DNA of 64,000 bases, from the NCBI RefSeq assembly GCF_002795825.1, contig NZ_CP018800.1:310001-374000 (forward strand). The letters are read 5' to 3'. The first letter of the stretch is position 1, and each line of letters opens with the position of its first letter. The notes beneath the pieces are model-generated. The model worked only from the letters and a program-made list of their open reading frames with translations, had not been told where the DNA came from and searched no databases. Origin of the DNA: Mariprofundus ferrinatatus (GTDB taxonomy: Bacteria > Pseudomonadota > Zetaproteobacteria > Mariprofundales > Mariprofundaceae). Positions 45,867 through 55,432 of this stretch are shown piece after piece. The position numbers were made by a program, and so were the translations under genes.

Positions 45867-47204
45867 TTAGCGGTTTCGGCCCGCCTCATAAATGCGGATC
45901 GGAATGGCCTCGCCAAAGATTCGTGAAGGCAGGCCAACGGCAACCATTTTATAACCCTTGGCGCGGTAGAGCTTGCTGATCTCTGTTTTTGCCTCAACCA
46001 GATCGGCATACGATTTGCCAGTTCCGATATGCGCTTCGAGAAGTTTGTCGATGGCCGCTGTTTTAACTACTGAGTTACCGTAGACCTCAAAGCTGGCAAT
46101 ATTAAAGTTGCCGCTCCTCGCATCCCTTGCCGGAGCAGAAATATCTGAAGCCATCTCATTATCTGCCTGCTCCGCTTTAACAGGTTCAGCATGACTCACC
46201 GGTTTCTTTTTGGCGACGACAGATGTTTTCTCCTCAGTTATTTTCGCAATGCTTTTTTCGGACGGTCTTTTCTCAGATGGTTTTGCCGCCTCTGCGACGA
46301 CCTGAACAGCTTCGGTCGCGGCTGGCTTTTGCAGGGCCGGCTTCTCTACCTCATTCGATACGACGGTTGGCATTTCAACAGCCGGTTCCGGACTCTTACT
46401 GACTGCCAGTTCAGGGACCGGTTTTTCGCCAGCTTCATTCGACTGTTCTACCGGCTGGAATGAATTATCAGCCTCTGTCCTTGCAGCCATGGATGCTGCA
46501 ATCTGCTGTTGAACTTCCAGCTGTCTGGAAGGGTTCTCCTGTGTGGTCGGGGTGTTGTCATCCGGCAGGGAGGCAACAGCAAAGGTTTGCGGTTTAGTCT
46601 TTGCCGGGCGGGATATGACGGCTGCTGCAGGAGCACGCATTTTAGACTGGTCCGGGTAGGCGTTGATATCATCCTCATAGATCCTGATCATGACCATGTT
46701 ATTGGCGGCTGGGGACGGCACTGCAACCGCGACACCCTTCAGTTCTGCCTTGCGGTAAGTGTTGATCACTGCGCTCCTGATGCTGAACAGGTCTTTCCTG
46801 TCTCTGCCTTCTCCCAGGAATCGTTGCAGTGCTTTTTCAATGGTTGTGGTATCAAGCAGGTTGTTGCCTTCAATCTCGAATGCGGCGATGTTGAAGGTTC
46901 CATCATTCGCTTTTTCAGCGGCAGGTTCAACAACTGTGCTGGCTGCCTCACCGGCTGCTTCGACCTTTGGTTCGGTGGTTTCAGGGTTCGCATTGTCAGC
47001 AGCAGTAGTCTCTTGTACGACAGTTTCGGCTGCCGGCGTGGCCGTGTCTTCAATGGCGGCGGATGTTTCGCTGTTCTCCGGTGAGGTCTGTGTGCCGCTT
47101 TCGGTTGCGGGTATGGCAGGCTCGCCGGTCTCGGCAGCCTGCAGATTAAAAGGCAGGGCAAGGGTAAGCAGGGCTGGAATTAAGCGATACAGCAAACGGT
47201 TCAT
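45867..47204 (-). CDS. secreted protein with two POTRA-like repeats and no barrel
   Basis: A 445-residue exported protein. After a signal peptide (IPALLTLALPFNLQA) comes a Glu/Ala/Thr-rich linker, then a repeat of about 75 residues starting FNIAAFEIEGNNLLDTTTIE and ending in IRIYED; a 170-residue low-complexity stretch rich in Ala, Pro, Glu and Lys; and a second copy starting FNIASFEVYGNSVVKTAAID and ending in IRIYEA. Each copy looks like a ShlB/TpsB-type POTRA domain (GNxxxxxxxI, then KGY). No beta barrel follows. ATG 47204 follows GGAGAG. Role unknown; a periplasmic scaffold or partner of a two-partner secretion system is possible. Confidence 0.75.
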   Translation of the reverse strand: MNRLLYRLIPALLTLALPFNLQAAETGEPAIPATESGTQTSPENSETSAAIEDTATPAAETVVQETTAADNANPETTEPKVEAAGEAASTVVEPAAEKANDGTFNIAAFEIEGNNLLDTTTIEKALQRFLGEGRDRKDLFSIRSAVINTYRKAELKGVAVAVPSPAANNMVMIRIYEDDINAYPDQSKMRAPAAAVISRPAKTKPQTFAVASLPDDNTPTTQENPSRQLEVQQQIAASMAARTEADNSFQPVEQSNEAGEKPVPELAVSKSPEPAVEMPTVVSNEVEKPALQKPAATEAVQVVAEAAKPSEKRPSEKSIAKITEEKTSVVAKKKPVSHAEPVKAEQADNEMASDISAPARDARSGNFNIASFEVYGNSVVKTAAIDKLLEAHIGTGKSYADLVEAKTEISKLYRAKGYKMVAVGLPSRIFGEAIPIRIYEAGRNR

Positions 47205-47303
47205 ATAACTCTCCGGCCGGGACTCGTTGCAGAGCACCGGAAACTCATTGTGGACGAAATTGTGGTGAATAACAGAGCGGCTTCCGTGTTTCGGGTCACG
47301 TTC

Positions 47304-47894
47304 TCAGGTGACTTGCCTGTTATGGAAAAGCAGTTCTGTTCTGCCCGACTCATGTGAAATGCGGCTCCAGCATGTATAGGGCATCGAAATCTGGCGTGAG
47401 GTTGCGATCGGGCCTCCAAGAGTGCGGGCGATGAGCAGGCGCATGAAGCCGGAGTGGGTAACGAGAAGCAGATGGCGCCCTTCATGGCTTTCACGGATTT
47501 CATGCCACCATTGATCGAGACGAACCAGCATCTCTTCGATGGATTCGCCACCAGGAGGTCTCATCCCCTCCGGATTTTCACGCCACTTTTCCAGAATGCC
47601 GGGATATCGCCGCTGAATCTCAGGGATGGTTTTCCCCTCCCATTCACCATAATGGATTTCAGCCACGCGCGGTTCGATAATGCAATCAATGCCGGCTTCA
47701 CCGGCCCATGCGGTTGCAGGACCTGCACAGCGCGCAAGTGGCGAGGTGACAACGACATCGATCTTATCCCTGAGCTGCAGCCAGACGCGATTCATGCTTG
47801 TGCGGCCATCGGCGGTAAGCGGATCATCAATTTGCCCTCTGTATTTGATGCCGCCTTCAAGGGCACCGTGACGCAATATATCCATGGTCAGCAT
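47304..47894 (-). CDS. histidine phosphatase family protein (cytoplasmic)
   Basis: A 196-residue phosphoglycerate-mutase-like phosphatase. The phosphohistidine motif is [12 protein letters not shown], the second His is in [10 protein letters not shown], and the middle contains [10 protein letters not shown] and [15 protein letters not shown], like alpha-ribazole phosphatase (CobC) and broad-specificity phosphatases. No cobalamin genes are adjacent, so the substrate is not named. Same strand as, and 100 bases upstream of, the two-POTRA gene; divergent from folE. Confidence 0.85.
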   Translation of the reverse strand: MLTMDILRHGALEGGIKYRGQIDDPLTADGRTSMNRVWLQLRDKIDVVVTSPLARCAGPATAWAGEAGIDCIIEPRVAEIHYGEWEGKTIPEIQRRYPGILEKWRENPEGMRPPGGESIEEMLVRLDQWWHEIRESHEGRHLLLVTHSGFMRLLIARTLGGPIATSRQISMPYTCWSRISHESGRTELLFHNRQVT

Positions 47895-47988
47895 GGGGGC
47901 TCCTTATGCTTCTGCAGTTCAATTGGGTGTTGCAATTGCCCATAATGCGCTATGGTGCCCCGCAGAAAGAGAAAAGGAAGTGTATGCC

Positions 47989-48591
47989 GTGAGTGAAGAC
48001 TTTGACCTGAACGATCCAATCAATATTGAAGGCATGAAGCATGTGCGCGGCTTGCTCGAATATATTGGCGAAGATGTCGGTCGTGAGGGGCTCAAGGAGA
48101 CACCTGCACGTGTTCTGGCGGCCATGCACGAGCACTTCTCCGGTTATAAAGAGGATCCCCGTGATCACCTTGAAAAGACCTTTGAAGAGGTTGAAGGGTA
48201 TGACGAGGTGGTGCTGGTCTCCGACATCGATGTTCACAGCCACTGCGAGCATCACATGGTTCCGTTTGTCGGCAAGGCGCATGTTGCATACATCCCGCGC
48301 GGCCGTGTAGTTGGTTTATCAAAGCTGGCGCGCGTCGTCGAAGGTTACGCCAAGCGCCTGCAGGTGCAGGAGAAGCTCACCATGCAGATCGCCAACGCCA
48401 TTGAAGAGGTGCTTGACCCGAAAGGCGTAGCCGTAATTATCCAGTGCCAGCACTTCTGCATGTGCCACCGCGGTGTCCATAAGCCGAACTCCTGGACCAC
48501 CACTTCAAAGCTGACCGGTGCCTTTATGAATAACCCCTCTTCACGTCTTGAGCTGTTTCAACTTATTGGTATGAATAAATCGTCAGACTGA
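47989..48591 (+). CDS. folE: GTP cyclohydrolase I
   Basis: Makes 7,8-dihydroneopterin triphosphate from GTP for folate (and queuosine-type) synthesis. Zinc ligands are in [11 protein letters not shown] and [30 protein letters not shown] is the core motif. It keeps the zinc-type (FolE1A) pattern. The frame is open upstream, but the GTG at 47989 (MSEDFDLND) follows AAGGAA with good spacing and gives 200 residues. A weak hairpin follows its stop. Confidence 0.95.
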   Translation: MSEDFDLNDPINIEGMKHVRGLLEYIGEDVGREGLKETPARVLAAMHEHFSGYKEDPRDHLEKTFEEVEGYDEVVLVSDIDVHSHCEHHMVPFVGKAHVAYIPRGRVVGLSKLARVVEGYAKRLQVQEKLTMQIANAIEEVLDPKGVAVIIQCQHFCMCHRGVHKPNSWTTTSKLTGAFMNNPSSRLELFQLIGMNKSSD

Positions 48592-48594
48592 TTC

Positions 48595-48612
48595 TCCGCT
48601 ATTTTCAGCGGA
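48595..48612. terminator. short hairpin between folE and the DUF2235 gene
   Basis: TCCGCT ATTTTC AGCGGA forms a six-pair stem in the gap of about 25 bases between two convergent stop codons. Weak, with no long T-run. Confidence 0.4.
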
Positions 48613-48615
48613 AGC

Positions 48616-50253
48616 CTAGCCGGTTTTCTCGTGTGCTTTGATTGCATCAATAAGCCAGTGCCGGAGATCTTCGCAGGCATTCACCGTTTGCTTACTGAGG
48701 TGTAATTTCAATCCGAGAAGTGAAGCGAACACAAGGACTCCGCCTAACAGGTAATACTGTTGATCTATTAAGGCCATCTGGATCAGTCCACCAAAGAAAT
48801 CAGGCAATACATAGTTCAGGACATCACCAATATGGCCTGGAATGCCATCTCCTCCAAGGTATGTTTTGCCAGCCAACCATAATTTCCCTGCAGACCCAAT
48901 GATCACTGCCGTGAAAGCAAACATTGCAGCGTAAAGCCATTTGCGAAGGAGGACATATGTGTTGATCGTTTTTCGCGTTTCTCCCCACTTGTCGTGATTG
49001 CCTGGGTTCAGGAAGTATGAAGCAGAAGAGCTGCTGTCTACGACCCTGAATTTACCGGGTAGATGGCCAGGAGCATAGTGTCCGGTTCTGTGTCGGATGC
49101 GTTCAATAACACTGCTATGAATTTTGATGTCACCAGTAATCGCAGGTATGGAGTTATCATACCTCTCGCCCTTGCACAGCTTCTCGATTTCACGCGGATG
49201 ATAGCGGTAGTAGATGGCGAGCCCTTCACGCGAGTCGTAGATGCGGCCAAGGGCATGGCTTTCATCGAAGACCTTATCAATAGCATGATTGTGAGAATCA
49301 CTTTCCACGGATGTTGCTGCCAGCTCTTTTTCCGGTGCGATATCGGGACTGCCTGCCAGGTCATTGAAATGGAGCTCTTCAAGGCCTGGTCTTTTCATCA
49401 TCCAGTACAGGGCAACGTTGGCAATGCCGGCCCGACCGTAACCGCCGCCTACATTGGAGTGCATGCCGGAAAACCAGACCTGTTCAACCGTGGTCTTGGC
49501 ATCCTTTTTCCCGGAGACCTTATGGATGCGCTCTTCAATCCAAAGTTCTGGCCAGAATGCAGCCCGCTCGTCATCAATCGCCATGGCATGGTAAGCGTAG
49601 CGGAGGTTGTCAGTAAGGTCGTAGTTATAGAAGCTGTGCGGAGCAATAACATTGGTGATGGACTCGACAACTGGGGAGATTGTTTTAATGAGCAGGGACA
49701 GAGGGTCTGGTGCATCTTTCTGTCTCGGGAAGCCAAGGGCGGAAACGGTATCCCAGACGCCCACGAACTGGATATCGATGGTTCCATGGGTCACGCCTTT
49801 GATTTCATCGATGTGCCGTAGCTCGCCCTTTTTGCTCTTCCTGTACTCTTTGAATTTTTCTTCAACGAGATTCTTTAAATCCCGGCGTTTTAAATCTTTA
49901 CCATCGATCAATCCGCAGGCTGCGATAAAACCCGTAAAGGCCCGGATCGTGGCGGCGCCGCGACTGAAGCCAAAAAGGTATACCCGGTCTCCAGGAGCGT
50001 AATTTCTGGCAAGATACTCGTAGAGATCTCTTACATTTCTACTGAAGCCCCAGCCAAATGCGCCACAAAATGCCCGAAACACCCTGTTCTTCTGTGTGCC
50101 GACACCGTTGTCGTAAAATGCGATCTGCTCACTGGTATTATCATCCGAGTAGTGTTTATCCACTGCCTTGTAAATTTTGTAGACATTGGTGTCCGGCGTG
50201 GAGCCACCCAGGTTACCTGTTCCGTCGGCACAGAGAATGATGTTTTTTGACAT
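48616..50253 (-). CDS. DUF2235 alpha/beta-hydrolase-like membrane protein
   Basis: A 545-residue protein of the DUF2235 family, which includes type VI secretion phospholipase effectors (Tle1-like) and many uncharacterised proteins. The N-terminus MSKNIILCADGTGNLGGS and the nucleophile elbow LFGFSRGAATIRAF (GFSRG, Ser nucleophile) are diagnostic; GVWDTVSALG gives the acidic residue, and a candidate His is in FSGMHSNVGGGYG. The C-terminus has at least two membrane segments (near KWLYAAMFAFTAVIIG and LLGGVLVFASLLGL). No T6SS structural, vgrG or immunity gene is in the window. Base composition is lower in G+C than neighbouring genes, which hints at transfer. Confidence 0.85.
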   Translation of the reverse strand: MSKNIILCADGTGNLGGSTPDTNVYKIYKAVDKHYSDDNTSEQIAFYDNGVGTQKNRVFRAFCGAFGWGFSRNVRDLYEYLARNYAPGDRVYLFGFSRGAATIRAFTGFIAACGLIDGKDLKRRDLKNLVEEKFKEYRKSKKGELRHIDEIKGVTHGTIDIQFVGVWDTVSALGFPRQKDAPDPLSLLIKTISPVVESITNVIAPHSFYNYDLTDNLRYAYHAMAIDDERAAFWPELWIEERIHKVSGKKDAKTTVEQVWFSGMHSNVGGGYGRAGIANVALYWMMKRPGLEELHFNDLAGSPDIAPEKELAATSVESDSHNHAIDKVFDESHALGRIYDSREGLAIYYRYHPREIEKLCKGERYDNSIPAITGDIKIHSSVIERIRHRTGHYAPGHLPGKFRVVDSSSSASYFLNPGNHDKWGETRKTINTYVLLRKWLYAAMFAFTAVIIGSAGKLWLAGKTYLGGDGIPGHIGDVLNYVLPDFFGGLIQMALIDQQYYLLGGVLVFASLLGLKLHLSKQTVNACEDLRHWLIDAIKAHEKTG

Positions 50254-50342
50254 AATCCCGCCCCCTACTTCCCTTTGTTACTGCTGTTTTTATATAGCAG
50301 AGAAGGCGAGAAATGCAATGATGGGGTGTTGGTTACAGCGCT

Positions 50343-51287
50343 CTAAATATGGCGGTGGTAGAGAAGCTTGTGGCGATACTCCTCCGGATCCTTGGTCTGG
50401 GTCATGGCTCCTCCGCGAGGGAACAGGGCATCGTAGAGGCGGGATACCCAGAAACGCAATGCGCCAAGCCTGAGCAGCAGTGGAAGCGCCAGCTTCTCCT
50501 CCTCATCCAGCGGCCGCAGTGAAGTATAGCCATCAAGAAAGGCTTCGATGCGCGCATTGTCATCTTCACAGAGCAGCACAGCCTGTGCATTAAGCGAGAT
50601 GGCAATATCCATCGCATAGGGAGCATCATGGGAATAGTAGAAATCGATCACCCCCGAAGCGTTGTTGCCTTCAAAAAGAATATTGTCGACAAAGAGGTCG
50701 CCGTGAATCACCCCTTTTGGCAGTGAATCCCAGCAGCAGGATTGCTGAAAGGCCAGCTCGTTCGTTAGAAGTCGGGCTGCTTCTTCACCATAGGTGCTTC
50801 GAGTACCGTCGAGCACCTCTGCAATCTTCTCCTCAAGCCATGGCATGCCGGTCGGATTGCCGCGCCGCTCCTCAAATTCAGCGCCGGCCAGATGGAGTTG
50901 TGCCAGTACACGTCCCGAAGAGAAGAGCTGCTCTTTGTTCAGTTCGTCAAGCGTCCGGCCGCTCAGGCATGAAACAATGCACCCCTGCTTGCCATGAATT
51001 TCGAAGAGCGATGATCCATCTTTGCGCTGCATGACATCAGGACATGCCAGGCCATGGTGGGCGAGGTGATGCATCAGGCGCATGAAATAGGGGAGCTCTT
51101 CTGCATTCATGCGTTCGAAAATGGTCAGGACAAAGCGGGCGCTGTTTTCACTCCCCTCGGTTTCGACAAAGAAATTACTGTTCTCTATGCCTGCAGCAAT
51201 GCCTTCAAATGAGGTCAGTGTGCCGAGATTGTAATCAGCGAGAATATCAGAAACATCGGATCTGGTGAGTTCGGTATAGACGGACAT
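50343..51287 (-). CDS. thrB: homoserine kinase (APH-fold type)
   Basis: Phosphorylates homoserine on the way to threonine. This is the aminoglycoside-phosphotransferase-like ThrB found in many non-enteric proteobacteria, about 314 residues. FEGIAAGIENSNFFV is the N-lobe start; the catalytic loop is VIHGDLFVDNILF and the metal Asp is in SGVIDFYYS. ATG 51287 (MSVYTELT) is preferred over 51296 by family convention; neither has a clear Shine-Dalgarno. No threonine synthase gene is next to it. Divergent from the haem-GGDEF gene. Confidence 0.92.
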   Translation of the reverse strand: MSVYTELTRSDVSDILADYNLGTLTSFEGIAAGIENSNFFVETEGSENSARFVLTIFERMNAEELPYFMRLMHHLAHHGLACPDVMQRKDGSSLFEIHGKQGCIVSCLSGRTLDELNKEQLFSSGRVLAQLHLAGAEFEERRGNPTGMPWLEEKIAEVLDGTRSTYGEEAARLLTNELAFQQSCCWDSLPKGVIHGDLFVDNILFEGNNASGVIDFYYSHDAPYAMDIAISLNAQAVLLCEDDNARIEAFLDGYTSLRPLDEEEKLALPLLLRLGALRFWVSRLYDALFPRGGAMTQTKDPEEYRHKLLYHRHI

Positions 51288-51492
51288 GGCGGGCAAGGCT
51301 AGCGGATAGTTCGGACAAAAGTCATCCGAATCTCATGCGGATTTGGGGTGATTTTATTGTGAATGGGTGATCATGGCTCATTTTTTTCTCCTCTGGCTTA
51401 AGTCTTTTGCCATCCATCCGATGGAGTTTCAGATCTCTTTGTTGTAGCAATTGCTGGCCAGGGAGATATCTGCTGCTGGAGAAGGGGGGTGT

Positions 51493-53352
51493 ATGACGCT
51501 GCGAAAGAAGAGTTTCTGGTTTACTGCGGTTGTCTCCTTTGTGTTGATCGTTATTTTTTCGGTGCTGACGATCCAGTCTTTCAACTATTTCAGCATGGGA
51601 ACCATTCGTGAGCAGGGTCGCATGGCTGCTGAGATGCTGCGAATCACGCTGACCGAGCAGATGCGTACGGGGGTGATAGAAGAGCGCGAGATGCTACTCA
51701 AGCGGATGCGTACAATTCCGGGGTTGGTGGATGTTCGTGTGATGCGAGGGGAGCCTGTCATTCATCAGTTCGGGCCCGGGAAAAATGGTGAACAGGCCAG
51801 GCTCGATATGGAGAAGCGGGTGCTTGCTACTGGCAAGTGGGAGGAGTCTCTGATTGCTGTGGATGACGCTCCGGTCTACCGAATTACAATCCCCTATATA
51901 GCCAGCAGTACAGGGACGCTAAACTGCATGCAGTGCCATGATGTTCCCGAGGGAGCGGTTAACGGCGCGGTTACGCTTGGCTTTTCGCTTGAAGAGATGG
52001 AGAAATCTGAGGCCCTTGCGATTGTGCCAATTGTACTTCTTCTGATTGTGTTTGGCTTAGCGCTTGGCTATTTCCTCAAGCGCCTGCTCAAGCCTGTGGT
52101 CGCCACTGCTGAGAGCTTGCGAGGTGTAGTGGTTCAGGCTGAGAAGGGTGACTTCTCGGGGCGTATTACGGCAGCCAGTAGCGATGAGATCGGAGAGATC
52201 GCGACGCAGACCAACAATTTGATGGATACGCTGGAGCAGAGCATGGGCAAGATTTCTGCGTCAATCAGTTCCCTTGGCGATCGCACAAGCACCAGTAATA
52301 ATGGACAGAACCTGTTGACCCACACCGTGCATGTTGTTGACGAGATGGTTGGGGCTGCACGTTTCAAGCAGGCGGTTGAGGATGATCTCGACCTGGATGA
52401 GATATATGCACGAATCCGCCGCGTGATGGGGGAGCATTTCGAGCTCACTAGCTTTTCCTTTTACAGCATTGATGGTGAGACGGAGGGGTTGAAGCCTCAG
52501 TTCGTTGAAGGGGTGGAAGGAGAGGCTGGGCTCTGGTGTGACCCGGAGATACTTGTCTCTCCCCAGGCGTGTAGGGCAAAACGGACGGCTGGCTGCGTGT
52601 CCAGTATTAATAATCCGCAGATATGTAGTCGCTTCTGCGGAGGTGAACAGAAGCATGTCTGTATCCCGATGATGCTCTCCGGGCGCGTAGGGGGAATTTT
52701 GCAGGTTGTCATGTCCGAGGATGATGTTCAGCGTCTTCCCGACATTGAGCAGACAGCTAGCATCTATCTTAACGAAGCGGCACCTGTAATTGAGGCGCGC
52801 CAGCTGATGCAATCTCTGAAAGATACCGCCATGAGGGATCCGATGACGGGCCTCTACAATCGACGCTTCCTAGAGGATTACATTGAGGTGCTGGCTGCCA
52901 ATACGATTCGCCAGAAGTCGACACTCGGCGTACTTATGGTTGATGTCGATTTCTTCAAACAGGTGAACGACAACTATGGCCATGATGTTGGTGACCAGGT
53001 AATCAAGGGTCTTGCCGAACTGCTTAAGAACACAATTCGCACCTCTGATCTGGCTATTCGTTTCGGTGGCGAGGAGTTTATGGTGTTGCTGCCTGATACG
53101 GATGCCGATGGCTGCATGCTGCTTGCTGAGAGGATTCGTAAGGAGATGGAGGGCACGCAGTTTGCAACGCCTCAGGGGTCGCTGAAGAAGACGCTCTCTG
53201 TTGGTATTGCACTCTTCCCCGGCGAGAAAAGCGAGGGGTTCTGGGCCACAGTGAAGTTCGCCGACATTGCACTCTATCAAGCCAAGGAGCAGGGCAGAAA
53301 TCGAACATTGATGTTTGAGAGTTCAATGTGGGACGAAGGCGGGGAGTACTGA
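51493..53352 (+). CDS. diguanylate cyclase with periplasmic c-type haem site
   Basis: A 619-residue membrane protein. Order: membrane helix at about residues 10-30; a periplasmic sensor of about 145 residues with the c-haem motif CMQCH (C145-H149); a second helix near 175-195; HAMP; a GAF-like region with several cysteines (WCDPEILVSPQAC, CSRFCGG, HVC); and a GGDEF domain with GGEEF at 525-529 and RTSD at the I-site. c-di-GMP output controlled by redox or a gas ligand at the haem is the likely design. The periplasmic part resembles the Tll0287-like/DUF3365 haem sensor type. ATG 51493 follows a G-rich ribosome-binding site. Confidence 0.9.
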   Translation: MTLRKKSFWFTAVVSFVLIVIFSVLTIQSFNYFSMGTIREQGRMAAEMLRITLTEQMRTGVIEEREMLLKRMRTIPGLVDVRVMRGEPVIHQFGPGKNGEQARLDMEKRVLATGKWEESLIAVDDAPVYRITIPYIASSTGTLNCMQCHDVPEGAVNGAVTLGFSLEEMEKSEALAIVPIVLLLIVFGLALGYFLKRLLKPVVATAESLRGVVVQAEKGDFSGRITAASSDEIGEIATQTNNLMDTLEQSMGKISASISSLGDRTSTSNNGQNLLTHTVHVVDEMVGAARFKQAVEDDLDLDEIYARIRRVMGEHFELTSFSFYSIDGETEGLKPQFVEGVEGEAGLWCDPEILVSPQACRAKRTAGCVSSINNPQICSRFCGGEQKHVCIPMMLSGRVGGILQVVMSEDDVQRLPDIEQTASIYLNEAAPVIEARQLMQSLKDTAMRDPMTGLYNRRFLEDYIEVLAANTIRQKSTLGVLMVDVDFFKQVNDNYGHDVGDQVIKGLAELLKNTIRTSDLAIRFGGEEFMVLLPDTDADGCMLLAERIRKEMEGTQFATPQGSLKKTLSVGIALFPGEKSEGFWATVKFADIALYQAKEQGRNRTLMFESSMWDEGGEY

Positions 53353-53466
53353 CCGAAGCGCAGACTCCACTCCCTGCGCCTGCTGTTTGAGGGCCAAGGG
53401 CTTCAAAACATTGTTCAGATGCGACTGAACGGCTAGCGTTCGGCTCCTTTATGTTGCGAGAATTTA

Positions 53467-54753
53467 ATGGATAAAATCATCATTCAGGGTGGCAATGTGC
53501 TGTCCGGAACAATCGAAGCCAGTGGCGCAAAAAATGCGGCGCTGCCGCTGCTTGCCGCATCGATCCTTGTCGATGGCCCCGTCACCTATCACCGCATCCC
53601 GCACCTGAAAGATATATCTACGATGATGACACTGCTGGCATGGCAGGGTGCAGATGTTGCTTATGATGACCAGTACTGCCTGCATGTAGACACGCGACCC
53701 GCCTCCAAGTCCGAGGCGCCTTACGAACTGGTGAAGACCATGCGCGCCTCCTCACTCGTGCTCGGCCCGCTGCTGGCCCGCTTCGGCGAGGCGAAGGTGA
53801 GTCTGCCGGGTGGCTGTGCCATCGGCGCACGTCCTATCGACATGCATCTGAAAGGCCTTGAGGCGATGGGGGCCGAGATCGAGGTTGAGCAGGGCGATAT
53901 TATCGCCCGTGCCCCGAACGGCCTCTCTGGCGCACATATCGTATTCGATCAGGTGACAGTGACTGGTACTGAGAACCTGATGATGGCTGCCGTGTTGGCG
54001 AAGGGTGTCACGGTTCTCGATAACGCAGCGCGTGAGCCTGAGATCGTCAATCTGGCTGAGTCACTGCGCGGTCTCGGGGCGAAAATCGAGGGCGATGGAT
54101 CGAACAGCATCAGGATCGAGGGTGTCGACCGTCTTGAAAGTGGTGAGATGACCACGATCGGCGACCGAATTGAAGCGGCTACCTATCTGGCTGCCGGGCT
54201 GATTACCGGCGGGGATGTGACCGTAACCCAGATTGACCCTTCCATGCTTGAGGCATTTCTGGCTCGGGTGCGCGACACCGGTGCGCTTGTTGAAACCGGC
54301 GAGGATTATATCCGCTGCAAGGCGCAGGGGCGGCTGAAGGCAGTGGATATCCACACGCTTCCGCATCCCGGCTTCCCTACCGACCTGCAGGCTCAGTTTC
54401 TGGCGCTGATGACGTTGGCCGATGGAACCAGTGTGATCCGTGAGACGATCTTTGAGAACCGCTTCATGCATGTGCAGGAGCTGGCCCGCATGGGTGCCAG
54501 GATAAGGCTTGACGGTAATACCGCTGTGGTGACCGGTCAGGAAAAGATATCCGGCGCTCCGGTGATGGCAACCGATCTGCGCGCGTCCGCATCACTGGTG
54601 CTGGCAGGGTTGGCAGCAACAGGTGAGACCACCATTTCCCGCGTTTACCATATTGACCGCGGTTATGAACGAATTGAAGAGAAGTTGAGCCGGCTCGGAG
54701 CGAGAATCGAGCGGCACAGTGCCAGTGAGAACTGGGTGCAGGGAGCACGCTGA
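53467..54753 (+). CDS. murA: UDP-N-acetylglucosamine 1-carboxyvinyltransferase
   Basis: First committed enzyme of peptidoglycan synthesis: transfers enolpyruvate from PEP to UDP-GlcNAc. [15 protein letters not shown] contains the active-site Lys-Asn pair. The catalytic loop is [15 protein letters not shown] with the Cys attacked by fosfomycin, so it should be fosfomycin sensitive. 428 residues. hisG starts on the base after its stop. The murA-hisG-hisD-hisC order is common in proteobacteria. Confidence 0.97.
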   Translation: MDKIIIQGGNVLSGTIEASGAKNAALPLLAASILVDGPVTYHRIPHLKDISTMMTLLAWQGADVAYDDQYCLHVDTRPASKSEAPYELVKTMRASSLVLGPLLARFGEAKVSLPGGCAIGARPIDMHLKGLEAMGAEIEVEQGDIIARAPNGLSGAHIVFDQVTVTGTENLMMAAVLAKGVTVLDNAAREPEIVNLAESLRGLGAKIEGDGSNSIRIEGVDRLESGEMTTIGDRIEAATYLAAGLITGGDVTVTQIDPSMLEAFLARVRDTGALVETGEDYIRCKAQGRLKAVDIHTLPHPGFPTDLQAQFLALMTLADGTSVIRETIFENRFMHVQELARMGARIRLDGNTAVVTGQEKISGAPVMATDLRASASLVLAGLAATGETTISRVYHIDRGYERIEEKLSRLGARIERHSASENWVQGAR

Positions 54754-55422
54754 ATGTCTGATACCCGACCGTTAACGATTGCCCTCTCAAAAGGGCGCAT
54801 TCTTGAGCAGACACTACCGCTGCTCGAGGCAGCAGGTGTAACGCTGTATGAGGATGTGCAGAAGACGCGCAAGCTGATGGTGGATGGCGATATCGACGGC
54901 AAGCCGGTCCGCTTCCTGATTATTCGTGCCGCGGATGTCTGCACCTATGTTGAGCAGGGCGCTGCAGATATCGGTGTGGCCGGGCGCGATTCTCTTCTCG
55001 AATATCACCCGCATGTGTTTGAGCCGCTCGATCTTGGTATCGGACGCTGCAGGCTCTGTGTCTGCGGTCCGAAAGCCCTGGTTGAGGCTGGTCCTCCTGA
55101 ACGCGGCAGCCGCATCCGGGTAGCAACCAAGTATGATCAGCTGGCAAGTGACTATTACATGTCGCAGGGAGTGCAGGCGGAGATCATACACCTTTACGGC
55201 TCAATGGAGCTGGCACCACTGGTGGGCATGGCTGAGCGCATTGTTGATCTGGTTGAAACCGGCAGCACACTCAAGGCTAACGGGCTGATTGAGGAGATTA
55301 CATTGTGCGACATCTCCAGCCGCCTGATCGTCAATCCGGCCAGCTTCGCCACGCGTAAGGTGCAGATTCAGCCGATCATTGAGAAGCTTAGGCAAGCAGT
55401 AAACGATAGAGATAAGGGATAA
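54754..55422 (+). CDS. hisG: ATP phosphoribosyltransferase, short form
   Basis: Catalyses the first step of histidine synthesis, from ATP and PRPP. The sequence TIALSKGRILEQTLPLLE and the PRPP-binding ELAPLVGMAERIVDLVETGST are family signatures. At 222 residues it is the short HisG form, which lacks the C-terminal regulatory domain and normally needs the HisRS-like subunit HisZ; no hisZ is visible in the window. It is contiguous with murA and 11 bases before hisD. Confidence 0.95.
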   Translation: MSDTRPLTIALSKGRILEQTLPLLEAAGVTLYEDVQKTRKLMVDGDIDGKPVRFLIIRAADVCTYVEQGAADIGVAGRDSLLEYHPHVFEPLDLGIGRCRLCVCGPKALVEAGPPERGSRIRVATKYDQLASDYYMSQGVQAEIIHLYGSMELAPLVGMAERIVDLVETGSTLKANGLIEEITLCDISSRLIVNPASFATRKVQIQPIIEKLRQAVNDRDKG

Positions 55423-55432
55423 GGAAAGGATT

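Noticed and set aside
48616-50253. Type VI secretion effector-immunity module
   Set aside because: No vgrG, PAAR, chaperone or immunity gene next to the DUF2235 gene; the family alone is not enough.
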